DNA of 64,000 bases from Marinomonas pollencensis (GTDB lineage: Bacteria; Pseudomonadota; Gammaproteobacteria; Pseudomonadales; Marinomonadaceae), in assembly GCF_003387375.1 (NCBI RefSeq), contig NZ_QUNG01000006.1, positions 147,345 through 211,344 on the forward strand, in the 5' to 3' direction. The translations under genes were made by a program, and so were the position numbers. The number at the start of each line of letters is the position of its first letter. Position 1 is the first letter of the stretch. Shown here in pieces: positions 46,559 through 56,306 of the stretch. A model generated the notes under the pieces. The model searched no databases. It was not told the DNA's origin and saw only the letters and a list, made by a program, of their open reading frames with translations.

Positions 46559-47428
46559 TTAATCAAATGAAAAGCCAAATAGGTTAATGTCGGTTTTATA
46601 GGGCACTTCAACTGGGCTTGCTAACAATTCGTTGATACGCGCGAGGTAAGTTGTCATCTTATGGGCATGAAGATTTTTTTCACTCGGGATAGAAGTAGTG
46701 AATTTGGTGGCTCTGAGGGCGCTTTTTACACCACTGGTTTCAGCATACTGTTTATCTCCCATTAAGATTACTTCTGTTCCCATGTGCCAAAAAATATCTA
46801 AATTCTTAATCTGCAATGGGCTAATGGGGGGCACTAGGGGAACAATGTCATGTAGTGTGACAACACGAATTAATGGTAAATCATCGAACTTTTTCGCGCC
46901 GGTTACATTGGTCACCTTGGGCTGTCCAAAGGTGATGACCTGAGTCACCGCATAACCGTCTGTTTGTAAATACATGCCCAAAATAACCGCGATGGCGCCA
47001 CCTAAACTGTGCCCAGTGATATGAATAGGTTGATTCTTGTTTAAGTAGGGTTTCATGTTGGCGTAAATCGCTCTGGCTGCTGAAGCAAAACCTTGATGCA
47101 ATTTGATGTCTAATACCGGGTCGGCTTGTAAGGAGACGGTTAAATCTATCATGGCATTTTGTAAGTTAGCGGTTCCACGTACCGCGATGGTTTGTACGTC
47201 CTTAGTCGTGCTCAAAAAGTAGCTCACTTGAGAATCGCTAATTAAGGATTGATGCACCAGTCGCTGGCCTTGTATCTGTAAGCGCGATTCCAGAGTGTCG
47301 GCTTCTAAATAGGTATCATCGGATAATTGGGCTTGGCTTTTGATGACAGAGAAATCTTGTGTAGCAAAAGCGGGTTGGAAGGGTGCGATTAAAAGAATGA
47401 GAGCGAATAGAGCAAAAGCATGAAACAT
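46559..47428 (-). CDS. Secreted class 3 lipase family protein
   Basis: The 289-residue alpha/beta hydrolase starts with a signal peptide ending PAFA (about residue 22). The nucleophile elbow is ITGHSLGGAIAVIL with Ser in GHSLGG, the lipase class 3 pattern; FGQPKVTNVTGAKKF and RVVTLHDIVPLVPP supply the expected aspartate and following block. The C-terminal His is likely in NLHAHKMTTYL. It is probably exported to the periplasm or outside and acts on lipids. The substrate is unknown. It diverges from the YeeE gene. Confidence 0.87.
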   Translation of the reverse strand: MFHAFALFALILLIAPFQPAFATQDFSVIKSQAQLSDDTYLEADTLESRLQIQGQRLVHQSLISDSQVSYFLSTTKDVQTIAVRGTANLQNAMIDLTVSLQADPVLDIKLHQGFASAARAIYANMKPYLNKNQPIHITGHSLGGAIAVILGMYLQTDGYAVTQVITFGQPKVTNVTGAKKFDDLPLIRVVTLHDIVPLVPPISPLQIKNLDIFWHMGTEVILMGDKQYAETSGVKSALRATKFTTSIPSEKNLHAHKMTTYLARINELLASPVEVPYKTDINLFGFSFD

Positions 47429-47594
47429 TGTGAGGCTGCTAACTTACTGGTTGAAGAGCGCTGAGGTTACTAAAAAACCTCTTCTAGTAACAGAGTTTTG
47501 TCCTTTGTATAGCACCTTTTACGCTGTATTTAAGTTGGTGTTGAAACTTTTTTTTAACGAGTTATTTATTTGTTTGGTGCTTTTATGGGTTATG

Positions 47595-47619
47595 TGGAAT
47601 AACCATATTCCATTATGGT
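47595..47619. promoter_or_regulatory. Two overlapping inverted repeats upstream of the YeeE/YedE gene
   Basis: TGGAAT-N6-ATTCCA (47595-47612) overlaps ACCATA-N6-TATGGT (47602-47619). They share bases, as in a site for two dimers or two competing regulators. The GAAT/ATTC core resembles sites of ArsR-type sulfur sensors. Confidence 0.4.
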
Positions 47620-47725
47620 ATTACTGCTTTCTTGCAGTCAACGACGACTTCTTTACAATCCACTTCCTTTTTTTAAATGTCTGTTTTTGTTACAGCATTT
47701 TTCATATTTAAATTTGGAATGATTA

Positions 47726-48979
47726 ATGAATGTTAAAGAGCATCTAAGTGGCTTTGTGCTACTTTGCGTAGTACTCACCTTAGGTGGCATTGCGTTAGAT
47801 TCAATGCTGTTCTTCCGCTTAGTGATAGGCTTGGGCTTAGGCTATGCATTAACGCGTTCTGCGCTGGGTTTTGCAGGCAGTGTGAATCGTGCTTATCGGG
47901 CTGGTTCTACAAAATTAATGCGAGCATTAATGTTGATGTTTGCTGCGACCGCTGTTGCTTCTGTGGCATTTTTGTATAACCAAGATCCCCACGGTATGAA
48001 CCTATGGGTTAACCCTATTAACGCAGGCTTAATTGTCGGCGGTTTGATGTTTGGTTTTGGTATGTCGTTTGCGGGCTGTTGTGCTTCAGGAGTATTAACT
48101 TATTTCTCAAGTAGCTTAACGCGTCCTGCATTGGTGTTGTTGAGTTTTGGAATGGGTGTGTTCCTTGGTTTCCCATTACAAGCGCAAGAAAGCTGGATCC
48201 GCGATAGCTGGATTTCATCGGCTACCTATGAAGGTAAAGGGGTTTATTTGCCAGATTTGTTTGCAGGCACCCCTATGGATGGCTATCTTGGGGCTATTTT
48301 ACTGACGGTTTTATTTGCCGCTATCGTCAGTTGGTTGGCCCATCGTTATGAGCGCCGTCGTCGTCTGCAAGATACTTTTATTGGCGTAGCGTCTGAAAAA
48401 GAGCAGCAAGAAAACAAACCACACGATTTGGCTGCCCATGCCTTCTTTAGTCGAGAGACTTACGAAGTGCTGTTTGTTCGCCGTTGGTCGATGACCACGG
48501 GAGTCGCCGTGATCGTTGTGTTATTTACCTTGATGATGGGAGTAACAGGTGCTGGTTGGGGGGCTTCAACACCGTTTGGCCTTTGGTTTGGTCGCTTACT
48601 GATTGCTGTGGGCATGGATCCAATGAGTATCTCAGAATTTACACATCGCCCTGTGCAAGCGTTTACTATGCCTTTCTTTAGTCATCCAATAAATGTGCAG
48701 AACATTGGTATTATGCTAGGGTCAGTCGTATCATTACTCTTAGCAGGTCGCTTTTTTAGTGGTATGTCTCGATTGAAACTAAGTGGCCGTGAAGCGGCTA
48801 TGCTAATTATCGCAGGCTTGGCCATGGGGTTAGGAACACGATTTGCCAATGGCTGTAATGTGGGAGCCTTGTATACGCCAATCGCTAACTTCTCATTATC
48901 TGGCTGGATCTTTTTAGTGGTGATGGTAGCTGGTGGTGTGTTCGGAAACCAGATAGGTAAGCGATTGAAAAGCGCCTAG
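47726..48979 (+). CDS. YeeE/YedE-family membrane transporter of sulfur compounds
   Basis: A polytopic inner-membrane protein of 417 residues with about ten membrane helices and the two YeeE repeats. Conserved cysteine-containing motifs are MSFAGCCASGVLTYF in the first half and TRFANGCNVGALYTP in the second; equivalent cysteines in TsuA relay thiosulfate across the membrane. The likely cargo is thiosulfate or another sulfur oxyanion or persulfide, but the sequence does not tell which. A cytoplasmic loop with a cluster of arginines (RYERRRRLQ) lies between the repeats. It stands alone with a terminator behind it. Confidence 0.88.
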   Translation: MNVKEHLSGFVLLCVVLTLGGIALDSMLFFRLVIGLGLGYALTRSALGFAGSVNRAYRAGSTKLMRALMLMFAATAVASVAFLYNQDPHGMNLWVNPINAGLIVGGLMFGFGMSFAGCCASGVLTYFSSSLTRPALVLLSFGMGVFLGFPLQAQESWIRDSWISSATYEGKGVYLPDLFAGTPMDGYLGAILLTVLFAAIVSWLAHRYERRRRLQDTFIGVASEKEQQENKPHDLAAHAFFSRETYEVLFVRRWSMTTGVAVIVVLFTLMMGVTGAGWGASTPFGLWFGRLLIAVGMDPMSISEFTHRPVQAFTMPFFSHPINVQNIGIMLGSVVSLLLAGRFFSGMSRLKLSGREAAMLIIAGLAMGLGTRFANGCNVGALYTPIANFSLSGWIFLVVMVAGGVFGNQIGKRLKSA

Positions 48980-49012
48980 GCATTTTAGTTACTATTAATA
49001 GTAATCTATAAG

Positions 49013-49047
49013 AACCACCTTTTTTGCACTGGAGAGGTGGTTTTTTG
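49013..49047 (+). terminator. Terminator of the YeeE/YedE gene
   Basis: The 8-bp stem AACCACCT / AGGTGGTT has a 14-base loop and a T-rich tail. Confidence 0.7.
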
Positions 49048-49133
49048 TTTCTGGCCGACTGATTGTCGCAGCGGTTAGGTCAGAGAGTGGTGTAACGAGA
49101 TTTGGTAATACTTCTTAGCAAACAGTTACATAA

Positions 49134-49151
49134 AGTCTATATTTATAGACT
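49134..49151. promoter_or_regulatory. Inverted repeat upstream of the GGDEF-EAL gene
   Basis: AGTCTAT-ATTT-ATAGACT is a perfect 7-bp inverted repeat about 150 bases before the start. The 13-mer TATTTATAGACTA within it also occurs upstream of the response regulator gene at 4920. Confidence 0.4.
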
Positions 49152-49297
49152 AGTGCCTTCTTGTATTATCAGACTAACAGGTAGTTTTTTGATAATAGAT
49201 GTGAAAGCTTTGGCGATTGCATCATCTTAACCACAGAGGTGCCGCGTTTGTTTCATGATGTTGTAAGTTAAACGAACTCGTCTACAAGGAATTTGAG

Positions 49298-51571
49298 ATG
49301 CATAACGTAACGGGCTACAGCAAGTTGAAAGTAGCATTAATACCGCTTACCGTCAGTGTGGTCGGTTTAATTGCTTTGTTTTTGATTTTTCCTCCCTCAT
49401 TGTTTTTTACCCCGAGCTTAATGTCATTCACTATTGCCGCTGTTTTGGGTTGCAGCGCAATTACTTCACTCATGCTGCATCGCATGTTCATGAAAAATTT
49501 CCAGGTGATATCCGATCTCTTTCACTCAATAGATGATGCTATCATCGTTAAAGATTACCAAGGGGACTTTACATTTTGTAATAAAAGGGTCGCTTATTTA
49601 TATAAAAGTAGCCCTGAAAAAATGGTAGGTAAAAGCGATTACTATTTTACAAAGAACAAAGAGCAAGCGGACTTTTTCTTAACCAGTGCCCAAGAAATCA
49701 TGAACCGCTTTCAGAAAGAAGTGGTGTATGAATCATCGATGGATACGAACACTTCAGAAACGCGTCATTTTAGCTCAATAAAGATTCCCTATAGAGACAC
49801 TCAGAATGCGCTGAAAATTGCTATTTTTGCCCGAGACATTACTGAGGTTACTTGCCTTAAAGAAGAGGCAGACAAAAACCAAAAACGCCTTGAGCATGTT
49901 TTGGATGTGTCTGAAGAAGGTTTATGGGAATGGAATATTCAAACCAACCAGGTGCTCCACAATAAACGCTGGGAAAATATTATCGGTATTGAATCCAGCC
50001 AAGAAACTTTTGTAGAGTTTGAAGCCTGTATTTTTCCAGAAGATAAGGCCAAGGTAGGTCAAGCGCTGGATTCGCTATTGACCAGAAGCCAGCCTTATAA
50101 CATAGAATTTCGTATGACTCGCCCAGATGGGGAAGTCATTTGGGTATGGGACCGGGGTAGGGTGGCTGAGTTTGATGAAAATGGCGACCCTGTTTTGCTG
50201 GTGGGAATTATTCTTGATATTACAAAAGAAAAACAAAACCAGCAGAAAGTTGAGCGGTTAGCGTATCACGACAACCTTACCAATTTGGTGAATCGAACCC
50301 AATTGGAAGTCGAATTAGAAGAAACCATAGCGGCGAGCATTCAACATAATCAATACAGTGCGATTCTGTTTTTAGACTTGGACCGCTTTAAACTCTTAAA
50401 CGATAGCTATGGTCACCACATGGGAGATAAATTGCTTAATCTGGTGGCCACTCGGCTGGTTGAGCATAGCACTGAAGAAATGGTTGTATCACGCTTTGGT
50501 GGCGATGAGTTCGTCATTATTTACCCTTTGGTTGATGATAATGAAGACAAAGCGACCTTCGAAGCTCAGCGTTACGCGAACGAGTTAATAGAAGCCATTT
50601 CAAAAACCTTTTTTATTGAAAATGAAATTCATGATGTTTCCATCGAGTATGATATTTCCATCAGTATTGGGGGGCTTGTGTTCAATGGTCAGGATATCTC
50701 TACTGGCTGCTTGTTGCAGTTGGCAGATTTGGCTTTGTATCGTGCTAAAGCGTCCTCTGTACCTCAGGCCTTTATTTTTGGCATAGATATGAGAGACGAA
50801 CTCACACATTCTAGCCAATTATTGAAAGACATTAGGCAGTCTATTTTGGATTTGGACTTCTTAATTTACCTACAGCCAAAGTTAAACAGAGATGAGACCT
50901 TGATTGGTGCCGAAGCCTTGGTGCGATGGCAGCACCCGACGCGAGGCTTGCTTGCTCCTGCAGAGTTTATTGACCAGGCCGAGGAAAGTAATTTTATTGT
51001 TAAGATTGGCAAGCAGGTGTTGTTGCAAGCCTGTGAACAGCTGTCAATTTGGCAATCGTCAGACAGCACAAAACACCTAACCATTGCGGTGAATTTAAGT
51101 GCGAAACAGATCTGGCAGAGTCAGTTTGTTGATGACTTTATGCTCACTTTGAGCTCTTTTGATATCGATAAGAGCAAGCTCATAGTGGAAGTGACTGAGA
51201 CGGTTTTATTGCAAGATGTGAACGATGCTACTGAAAAAATGAACCGTCTTAAAGCGTACGGCATTACCATTTCACTAGACGACTTTGGTACTGGGTATTC
51301 TTCGCTTAATTACTTGCATCGTTTGCCGATCGACGAAATCAAAATAGATCGCTCTTTTATTAATGATTTCGCAGATGATGAGCAAGTGAAGTTAATGGTT
51401 ACATCAATTGTAAATCTAGCGAATAACTTTGGTCTAAATGTTGTGGCGGAAGGTGTTGAGAATATTGAGCAGTTCGCTCAGCTTAAGGAAATCAATGTCG
51501 ATGCGTACCAAGGCTTTTTCTTTAGTAAGCCTATTTCGTTAACGGATTTTAAACGTTACTTACTCACCTAG
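49298..51571 (+). CDS. PAS-PAS-GGDEF-EAL c-di-GMP turnover protein
   Basis: This 757-residue protein has two N-terminal membrane helices (about 10-30 and 36-58) with almost no periplasmic part. A PAS domain follows (about 68-185), then a second PAS with PAC (about 198-315, VWDRGRVAEF), a GGDEF domain (about 320-490) and an EAL domain (about 505-755). GGDEF is intact in SRFGGDEFVII. The EAL motif is intact in GAEALVRW, with DDFGTGYSSLNYL and EGVEN present. Both synthesis and breakdown of c-di-GMP are therefore possible; in such hybrids one usually dominates, often under PAS control. It is convergent with the chemoreceptor gene. Confidence 0.93.
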   Translation: MHNVTGYSKLKVALIPLTVSVVGLIALFLIFPPSLFFTPSLMSFTIAAVLGCSAITSLMLHRMFMKNFQVISDLFHSIDDAIIVKDYQGDFTFCNKRVAYLYKSSPEKMVGKSDYYFTKNKEQADFFLTSAQEIMNRFQKEVVYESSMDTNTSETRHFSSIKIPYRDTQNALKIAIFARDITEVTCLKEEADKNQKRLEHVLDVSEEGLWEWNIQTNQVLHNKRWENIIGIESSQETFVEFEACIFPEDKAKVGQALDSLLTRSQPYNIEFRMTRPDGEVIWVWDRGRVAEFDENGDPVLLVGIILDITKEKQNQQKVERLAYHDNLTNLVNRTQLEVELEETIAASIQHNQYSAILFLDLDRFKLLNDSYGHHMGDKLLNLVATRLVEHSTEEMVVSRFGGDEFVIIYPLVDDNEDKATFEAQRYANELIEAISKTFFIENEIHDVSIEYDISISIGGLVFNGQDISTGCLLQLADLALYRAKASSVPQAFIFGIDMRDELTHSSQLLKDIRQSILDLDFLIYLQPKLNRDETLIGAEALVRWQHPTRGLLAPAEFIDQAEESNFIVKIGKQVLLQACEQLSIWQSSDSTKHLTIAVNLSAKQIWQSQFVDDFMLTLSSFDIDKSKLIVEVTETVLLQDVNDATEKMNRLKAYGITISLDDFGTGYSSLNYLHRLPIDEIKIDRSFINDFADDEQVKLMVTSIVNLANNFGLNVVAEGVENIEQFAQLKEINVDAYQGFFFSKPISLTDFKRYLLT

Positions 51572-51590
51572 TTATCTGTATCTTGCCAGG

Positions 51591-51623
51591 TTCAGGGTAG
51601 GGGGATTCACCACCTACCCTGAA
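51591..51623. terminator. Stem-loop between convergent GGDEF-EAL and chemoreceptor genes
   Basis: TTCAGGGTAGG and CCTACCCTGAA form a perfect 11-bp stem with an 11-base loop. T tracts are missing, so it may work as an RNA-protecting end for both transcripts. Confidence 0.55.
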
Positions 51624-51628
51624 TCGCA

Positions 51629-53302
51629 TTAGGCTTTAAACTTATCTGTAATGCGTTTTATGGCGTTCGCCTGTTCCTCGAGTTTGGTCATTTGCTCCGC
51701 CGTTTTATTCGCATCGGTACCAATGTTTTCCGCTAGAATAGCGATCCCTGATACATTTTGAGAAATGCTATTGGCCACTTGAGATTGCTCATTGGCGGAT
51801 GTTGCTACCTGCACATTCATCAAGGTTAGCCCTTTTATTGACTCAGTACTTGAATCAATAATGCGATTTATTTTTTGCATGGACTCCACTACCTTGTCCC
51901 GTTGTTCGGCAGAGCCACTCATTTCATCAATGGTTTTTACTGAGCTGCTTTGTAGCTTCTCTAAGATCTCTTTTATCTCCACCGTGCTTTGCTGAGTGCG
52001 TTGTGCAAGGCCACGCACTTCATCGGCGACTACGGCAAAGCCTCTGCCTTGCTCACCCGCTCTGGCTGCCTCAATGGCGGCGTTTAGCGCCAGCAGGTTA
52101 GTTTGTTCAGAGATTCCTTCAATGACGGCGAGGGCATGATTGATTTCTTCTACATTTTCACCAACCACGGCAACGGATTGCTCAACGTTATTGAGTACGT
52201 GGCTTAGTTCATTAAATTGTTCGCTAGAGAACTGAACTTGTCTAACCACTTCTTGAATTTCCGTTTCAACATTTTCGGCTGATTGTTTGGTGTTTTCTGC
52301 AATATCAGCAATTTGAATAGAGTTAGACGCCATTTCTTCAACCGCGGTTGCCACCATGTTGGTTTCGTCGATTTGTTTGGCGGAGACGGCTTCGCGTTTT
52401 TGACGTTGCTGGTTTGCTACGCTGGAAATGGAATGCAATTCGTCACTGGCGGATTTTAGCGCGGTAATATCTGTCGCCATGGCACTTAAGAAGCGGTTAA
52501 AATCGCTCGCAATGTCGTTCAAAATATCAATAGAGCTGTGGGGTAAGGATTTGGTTAAATCCCCTTGTCCTGATGCAAGCCCTTTGACCGCTGTGCCAAG
52601 TGTAAAGAGTGGTTTTAAAATACTGCGTGAAGAAAGTAACACACAGAAGACAAGCGCGATAAACACCAAACTTAGAATCAGTAGGGAGTTAAATAAGCTG
52701 CCTTCTTTAATTTGGCCGATTGAGTTGTGAATCTCAGCGGTTATTTTATCAATACTGTCGATATAAAAACCGGTACCGACAACAATATCCCATTTTGAAA
52801 TATACACCGCATAGCCGAACTTTTTAGACGCTTGTTTTTCGCCTGGTTTAGGGAAGTAAAAAACACTAAAGCCATCGCCTTTTACCGCCGCGTTGACTAT
52901 GTCCTGGATAAAGTAATTGTCTTGCTTGTCTTTCGCATTCCAAAAGTTGCCACCTAAAGCCGCCCCAGCACCATGCATAACTCGCACACCCTGAGTGTCG
53001 TAGGCATATAAATAACCCTGTCCATTATCGAATTTGACTTTATTGAGGGTATTTAAGGCGTCTTGTAAACCTGTTTTTCCAGGCTTATTAATATCGTCTT
53101 GAATGATGCTAAGCGAGGTGTTTAAAACACTCACTAAACGTTCTTTTTCAATCGTTAATGTTGAGTTTTCCGTCAAACTTGAAACATCGGTGGTGATGGA
53201 ATGCAGTGCATTCGTTTGAATAGCGGCACTGACAATAGCGATGATAAAAAAAGGCAGAAAGGCGAGGATGTATATACGAAATTTCAAAGAGTTTAAAAAC
53301 AT
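51629..53302 (-). CDS. Methyl-accepting chemotaxis protein with Cache sensor
   Basis: The product from ATG 53302 has 557 residues: a first membrane helix ([20 protein letters not shown]), a periplasmic single Cache domain (about 55-185, with [19 protein letters not shown]), a second helix around 195-220, HAMP, and the cytoplasmic signalling domain. The hairpin tip reads [20 protein letters not shown], then [19 protein letters not shown]. Such sCache_2 receptors sense small organic acids in several bacteria. The ATG has AAGGAA upstream; a frame reaching 53431 adds 43 residues without a ribosome site. It lacks a C-terminal CheR-binding pentapeptide. Confidence 0.93.
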   Translation of the reverse strand: MFLNSLKFRIYILAFLPFFIIAIVSAAIQTNALHSITTDVSSLTENSTLTIEKERLVSVLNTSLSIIQDDINKPGKTGLQDALNTLNKVKFDNGQGYLYAYDTQGVRVMHGAGAALGGNFWNAKDKQDNYFIQDIVNAAVKGDGFSVFYFPKPGEKQASKKFGYAVYISKWDIVVGTGFYIDSIDKITAEIHNSIGQIKEGSLFNSLLILSLVFIALVFCVLLSSRSILKPLFTLGTAVKGLASGQGDLTKSLPHSSIDILNDIASDFNRFLSAMATDITALKSASDELHSISSVANQQRQKREAVSAKQIDETNMVATAVEEMASNSIQIADIAENTKQSAENVETEIQEVVRQVQFSSEQFNELSHVLNNVEQSVAVVGENVEEINHALAVIEGISEQTNLLALNAAIEAARAGEQGRGFAVVADEVRGLAQRTQQSTVEIKEILEKLQSSSVKTIDEMSGSAEQRDKVVESMQKINRIIDSSTESIKGLTLMNVQVATSANEQSQVANSISQNVSGIAILAENIGTDANKTAEQMTKLEEQANAIKRITDKFKA

Positions 53303-53622
53303 GTTTTTATAATGTTCCTTAATGGGATACTCCGCTGAAACTATAGTCGAAAGCAAGGTAAACAGGAACAGGAAAAGCGTAATATGAGCCCCATCATTGC
53401 AGTTTTTAATGTGAGTTTTGATACACCGCAATGGAACTCGAATAAACAGGCATAGGAAATGCTGAATAAGGGGGGAGGTTGAGTTAACAAGGCGTGCTCA
53501 GGAGCTGATATAGAAGTGCAGGGCAGACTAGGGCACTGTCTTTTACGGTGGCGGAGAAATCCCAGGGATGGAATAAAGCCGGGTCGCTTTTATGGCCTTA
53601 TTCCATGTCAGCATGACGCTCA
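53303..53622. other. Gene-free stretch upstream of the chemoreceptor
   Basis: This 320-base region holds no convincing gene. Its only clear structure is the stem-loop at 53568-53606, where ATGGAATAA and TTATTCCAT pair, with an inner GCC/GGC pair set. That lies downstream of rraA on the minus strand and may end its transcript, although no T tract is present. Confidence 0.5.
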
Positions 53623-54111
53623 TCAATTCGGCAAAGCAAGAGGTTGTTTAGCAACAGCTATGCCATTCAAATCACAATAAATATAGTCACCAGCTGCTAT
53701 TTTGATGCCGGCAAAACGCAATGTTTTACCCACCTCTCCCAGACCTCGCTTTTGCGTTGGCATGGGGTGTGCGTTTAATGCTTGAATGCCTAAATTGACT
53801 CGAGCTTGAGCGGCTACGTCGCGAATTGCCCCGTAAATGACGATTCCTTCCCAGCCGTTAGAAGCGGCTTTTTCTGCCAACATATCGCCAAGCAAAGCGC
53901 GTCTTACGCTGCCACCACCATCAACGACTAAGACTTTTCCTTTGCCTGGTGTTGCGACCAGTTCACGCACTCTACTATTGTCTTCAAAGCAAGAGATGGT
54001 CACGACTTCGCCGTAGAAATGGTGTTTTTTTCCATAGGATTTGAAAATTGGATCAGCGATCTCCAGATGTTCAGGGTAGAGATCGCATAAATCAGGCAGG
54101 ATGTCTTTCAC
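53623..54111 (-). CDS. rraA: RraA-family protein (RNase E inhibitor / HMG aldolase-like)
   Basis: RraA (162 residues) binds RNase E and dampens mRNA decay in E. coli; the same fold includes 4-hydroxy-4-methyl-2-oxoglutarate aldolases. Landmarks are GKVLVVDGGGSVRRALLGDM with the phosphate- or carboxylate-binding glycines, then GWEGIVIYGAIRDV carrying the Arg-Asp pair. The start is GTG 54111 with GGAGC upstream. The length and sequence favour RraA proper. It lies downstream of an acidic hypothetical gene on the same strand, 136 bases away. Confidence 0.9.
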   Translation of the reverse strand: MKDILPDLCDLYPEHLEIADPIFKSYGKKHHFYGEVVTISCFEDNSRVRELVATPGKGKVLVVDGGGSVRRALLGDMLAEKAASNGWEGIVIYGAIRDVAAQARVNLGIQALNAHPMPTQKRGLGEVGKTLRFAGIKIAAGDYIYCDLNGIAVAKQPLALPN

Positions 54112-54247
54112 AAAAGCTCCATTTAGAATCAGAAAATCAGGCTTATAAATTACAATACGATTTTCTGACTCTAAATAGGAAAGCTTATCAACACCAGTTT
54201 CTTGTGCTTATAGTCACCATTTTACAGCGCTATGAACCTTGGTGTTG

Positions 54248-54766
54248 TTACTCGTCATCGGGTTGTGCAATATCCGCCACTTCAATAAGGCCATATTCCA
54301 CAGCAATTTGAAGTAACTGAATGATGATTTCATCCGGTGGTAGCAAATGTAACGGCGTAGTTTGCCCTTGTTCCGCCAGCGCATCGGTAAGTGACACATC
54401 ACGTTCTTCAAACCAAGAATGAATGCTGAGTACTTCAAAGCTGGGATCCAACCCTTTAGTTTCGTAAGTGGCTTCGACTAAAGCGCTCAGCTCATCGGGG
54501 TCCAGCCCATAGATAACATCCGTGTCGAACTCATTGGTCCACTCTGCCAGAATATCGCTGGCTTCAAAGCCGAACTCGTAAAGTTGGTTTTCATCAAGAT
54601 CCAATGCATTTGGCTCGATGTTGTGGTTTTCTAGCCATTCATCATCTGGAATGACTAACACCTCTTTTACTTGTGCCTCAGGCGTTGACCAAGTGAATAA
54701 AAGAGGAAAGGCGGGCTCGTCAGATGAATTGGCGACAGCCGTCATGAATATAGGTAAACTTGCCAT
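54248..54766 (-). CDS. Acidic hypothetical protein
   Basis: I do not recognise this protein of 172 residues. It is strongly acidic (many Asp and Glu, for example LDLDENQLYEFGFEASDI) with no signal peptide, membrane segment or metal motif that I can see. Helical segments dominate the second half (LPPDEIIIQLLQIAVEYGLI). The start is either ATG 54766 or ATG 54745; neither has a strong ribosome site. It diverges from the M14 peptidase gene with 35 bases between starts, so the two may share regulation. Confidence 0.7.
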   Translation of the reverse strand: MASLPIFMTAVANSSDEPAFPLLFTWSTPEAQVKEVLVIPDDEWLENHNIEPNALDLDENQLYEFGFEASDILAEWTNEFDTDVIYGLDPDELSALVEATYETKGLDPSFEVLSIHSWFEERDVSLTDALAEQGQTTPLHLLPPDEIIIQLLQIAVEYGLIEVADIAQPDDE

Positions 54767-54801
54767 AATAGAACCAATGTTTGATTTTTAAGGAATAAAG
54801 A

Positions 54802-55959
54802 ATGACCAGCCGAATCAAGATCAGTAGTGCGTTTGATGGCGGTAACATCTCCGTTATTGAAGCCTCGGAGCCGGACAATATTAGAGTAAAAATCCCCCAT
54901 GATACAAACTCTAAATTTCTCCAATGGTTTTATTTTCGATTACAAGGCGGTATGGGTGAAAGTTGTGTGATTCAGTTTGAGAATGCCAACGACGCTGCTT
55001 ACCCAGATGGTTGGGTGGATTACCAAGCCGTTGCCTCTTACGACCGAGAGTATTGGTTTCGTGTACCTACCGAATACGTAGACGGCAAGCTGGTTATTCA
55101 TCATCAGCCGGAGCAAGACAGTGTGTACTATGCGTATTTTGCGCCATACAGTTTCGAACGTCATTTAGACATGATTGCTTGGGCTGCCAGCAATGAAGAC
55201 TGCATAACACACCACTTGGGTGAAACCGCAGAAGGCCGTGATATTACTATGCTGGAAATCAGCAAAACCCAAGGTTTGGCGAAAAACATTTGGATTACGG
55301 CACGTCAGCATCCAGGTGAAACCATGGCAGAATGGTTTATAGAAGGTTTATTAGAGCGCTTATTTGATGAGTCTCACCCGGTGTCACGCGCGCTATTAGA
55401 AAAATGCCGCTTTTACGTTGTGCCCAACATGAACCCAGATGGCGCTGTACATGGTAATTTGCGGGTTAATTCAAAGGGCGTGAACCTAAACCGTGAGTGG
55501 AAAAAACCAACCAAAGAATTCAGTCCAGAAGTGCTCGCTGTGCAAACTAAGATGGCCGAAACGGGTGTCGATATGTTTTTGGATATTCATGGTGACGAAG
55601 CACTACCAGTAAACTTTGTAGATGGCTGCCAAGGTATACCTGCGTTTGATGAGCGCATGGAGGCCATGGAAAACGTGTTTAAAGACATGTTTTTAGCCGT
55701 GAGCCCTGATTTTCAGACGGAAATTGGCTATGAGCCAGACCAATTTGGTGAAGCGAATTTGACGGTAGCAACCAAATGGGTAGGCCAGACCTACCAATGT
55801 TTGGCGTTGACCTTAGAAATGCCTTTTAAAGACAATCAGAACCTGCCTGATGAAATCGTTGGTTGGTCTCCAGAACGGGCCAAAATTTTAGGTGCAGATG
55901 TACTTTACCCTGTGTATCACGTGCTGAACAGCAAGCACATGACAGTAGACGGTGAGTAA
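54802..55959 (+). CDS. M14 metallocarboxypeptidase of the cytosolic carboxypeptidase type
   Basis: A zinc carboxypeptidase of 385 residues. An N-terminal beta-sandwich domain (about 1-120) comes before the peptidase domain, as in eukaryotic cytosolic carboxypeptidases (AGBL/CCP). Zinc ligands are His170 and Glu173 in ARQHPGETMAEW and the later His in LDIHGDE; NPDGAVHGNLR and VNLNREW are substrate-binding blocks, and LALTLEMPF carries the catalytic Glu. It has no signal peptide. Bacterial substrates of this group are largely unknown. AAGGA precedes ATG 54802; its TAATG overlaps the MazG-like gene. Confidence 0.9.
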   Translation: MTSRIKISSAFDGGNISVIEASEPDNIRVKIPHDTNSKFLQWFYFRLQGGMGESCVIQFENANDAAYPDGWVDYQAVASYDREYWFRVPTEYVDGKLVIHHQPEQDSVYYAYFAPYSFERHLDMIAWAASNEDCITHHLGETAEGRDITMLEISKTQGLAKNIWITARQHPGETMAEWFIEGLLERLFDESHPVSRALLEKCRFYVVPNMNPDGAVHGNLRVNSKGVNLNREWKKPTKEFSPEVLAVQTKMAETGVDMFLDIHGDEALPVNFVDGCQGIPAFDERMEAMENVFKDMFLAVSPDFQTEIGYEPDQFGEANLTVATKWVGQTYQCLALTLEMPFKDNQNLPDEIVGWSPERAKILGADVLYPVYHVLNSKHMTVDGE

Positions 55960-56306
55960 TGGATTCGTTAGCAATCCTGAAAATCGCCATGCGCGAGTTT
56001 GCTAAAGAGCGCGATTGGGATCAATTCCATTCGCCGAAAAACTTGTCGATGGCGCTAGCAGGTGAGACCGCCGAATTGCTTGATTGTTTCCGTTGGCTGA
56101 CAGAAGAGGCTTCTTACCAATTAGACTCGTCTCAAACGCAAGCGGTCACCGACGAGTTGGCAGATGTGTTGCTCTTTACCGTGCGCTTGGCCGATAAGCT
56201 GAATATTGATCTTATGGCCGCCGCAGAGCAAAAAATAGCGAAAAATGCACGCCATTATCCGGCGGATAAAGTAAAGGGCAGTGCTAAAAAATACAATCAG
56301 TATTGA
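55959..56306 (+). CDS. MazG-like nucleotide pyrophosphohydrolase
   Basis: This 115-residue all-helical protein resembles the RS21-C6/dCTPase branch of the MazG superfamily, which hydrolyses (d)NTPs to NMP and pyrophosphate and cleans the nucleotide pool. Metal-binding acidic pairs are in AGETAELLDCFRW and DELADVLLFTVRLAD. Trp and Phe residues near the start (RDWDQFHSPKNL) fit the base pocket. Its ATG overlaps the M14 stop by one base, so the two are co-translated. The exact nucleotide is unknown. Confidence 0.85.
   Translation: MDSLAILKIAMREFAKERDWDQFHSPKNLSMALAGETAELLDCFRWLTEEASYQLDSSQTQAVTDELADVLLFTVRLADKLNIDLMAAAEQKIAKNARHYPADKVKGSAKKYNQY

Noticed and set aside
47430..47711. 93-codon open frame between the lipase and YeeE genes on the plus strand
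   Set aside because: It is rich in Phe, Leu and Cys without family likeness, overlaps the divergent control region with its dyads, and has no ribosome site.
51629..53431. Long form of the chemoreceptor
   Set aside because: The 43 extra residues lie before the natural first membrane helix, and ATG 53302 has AAGGAA in front.
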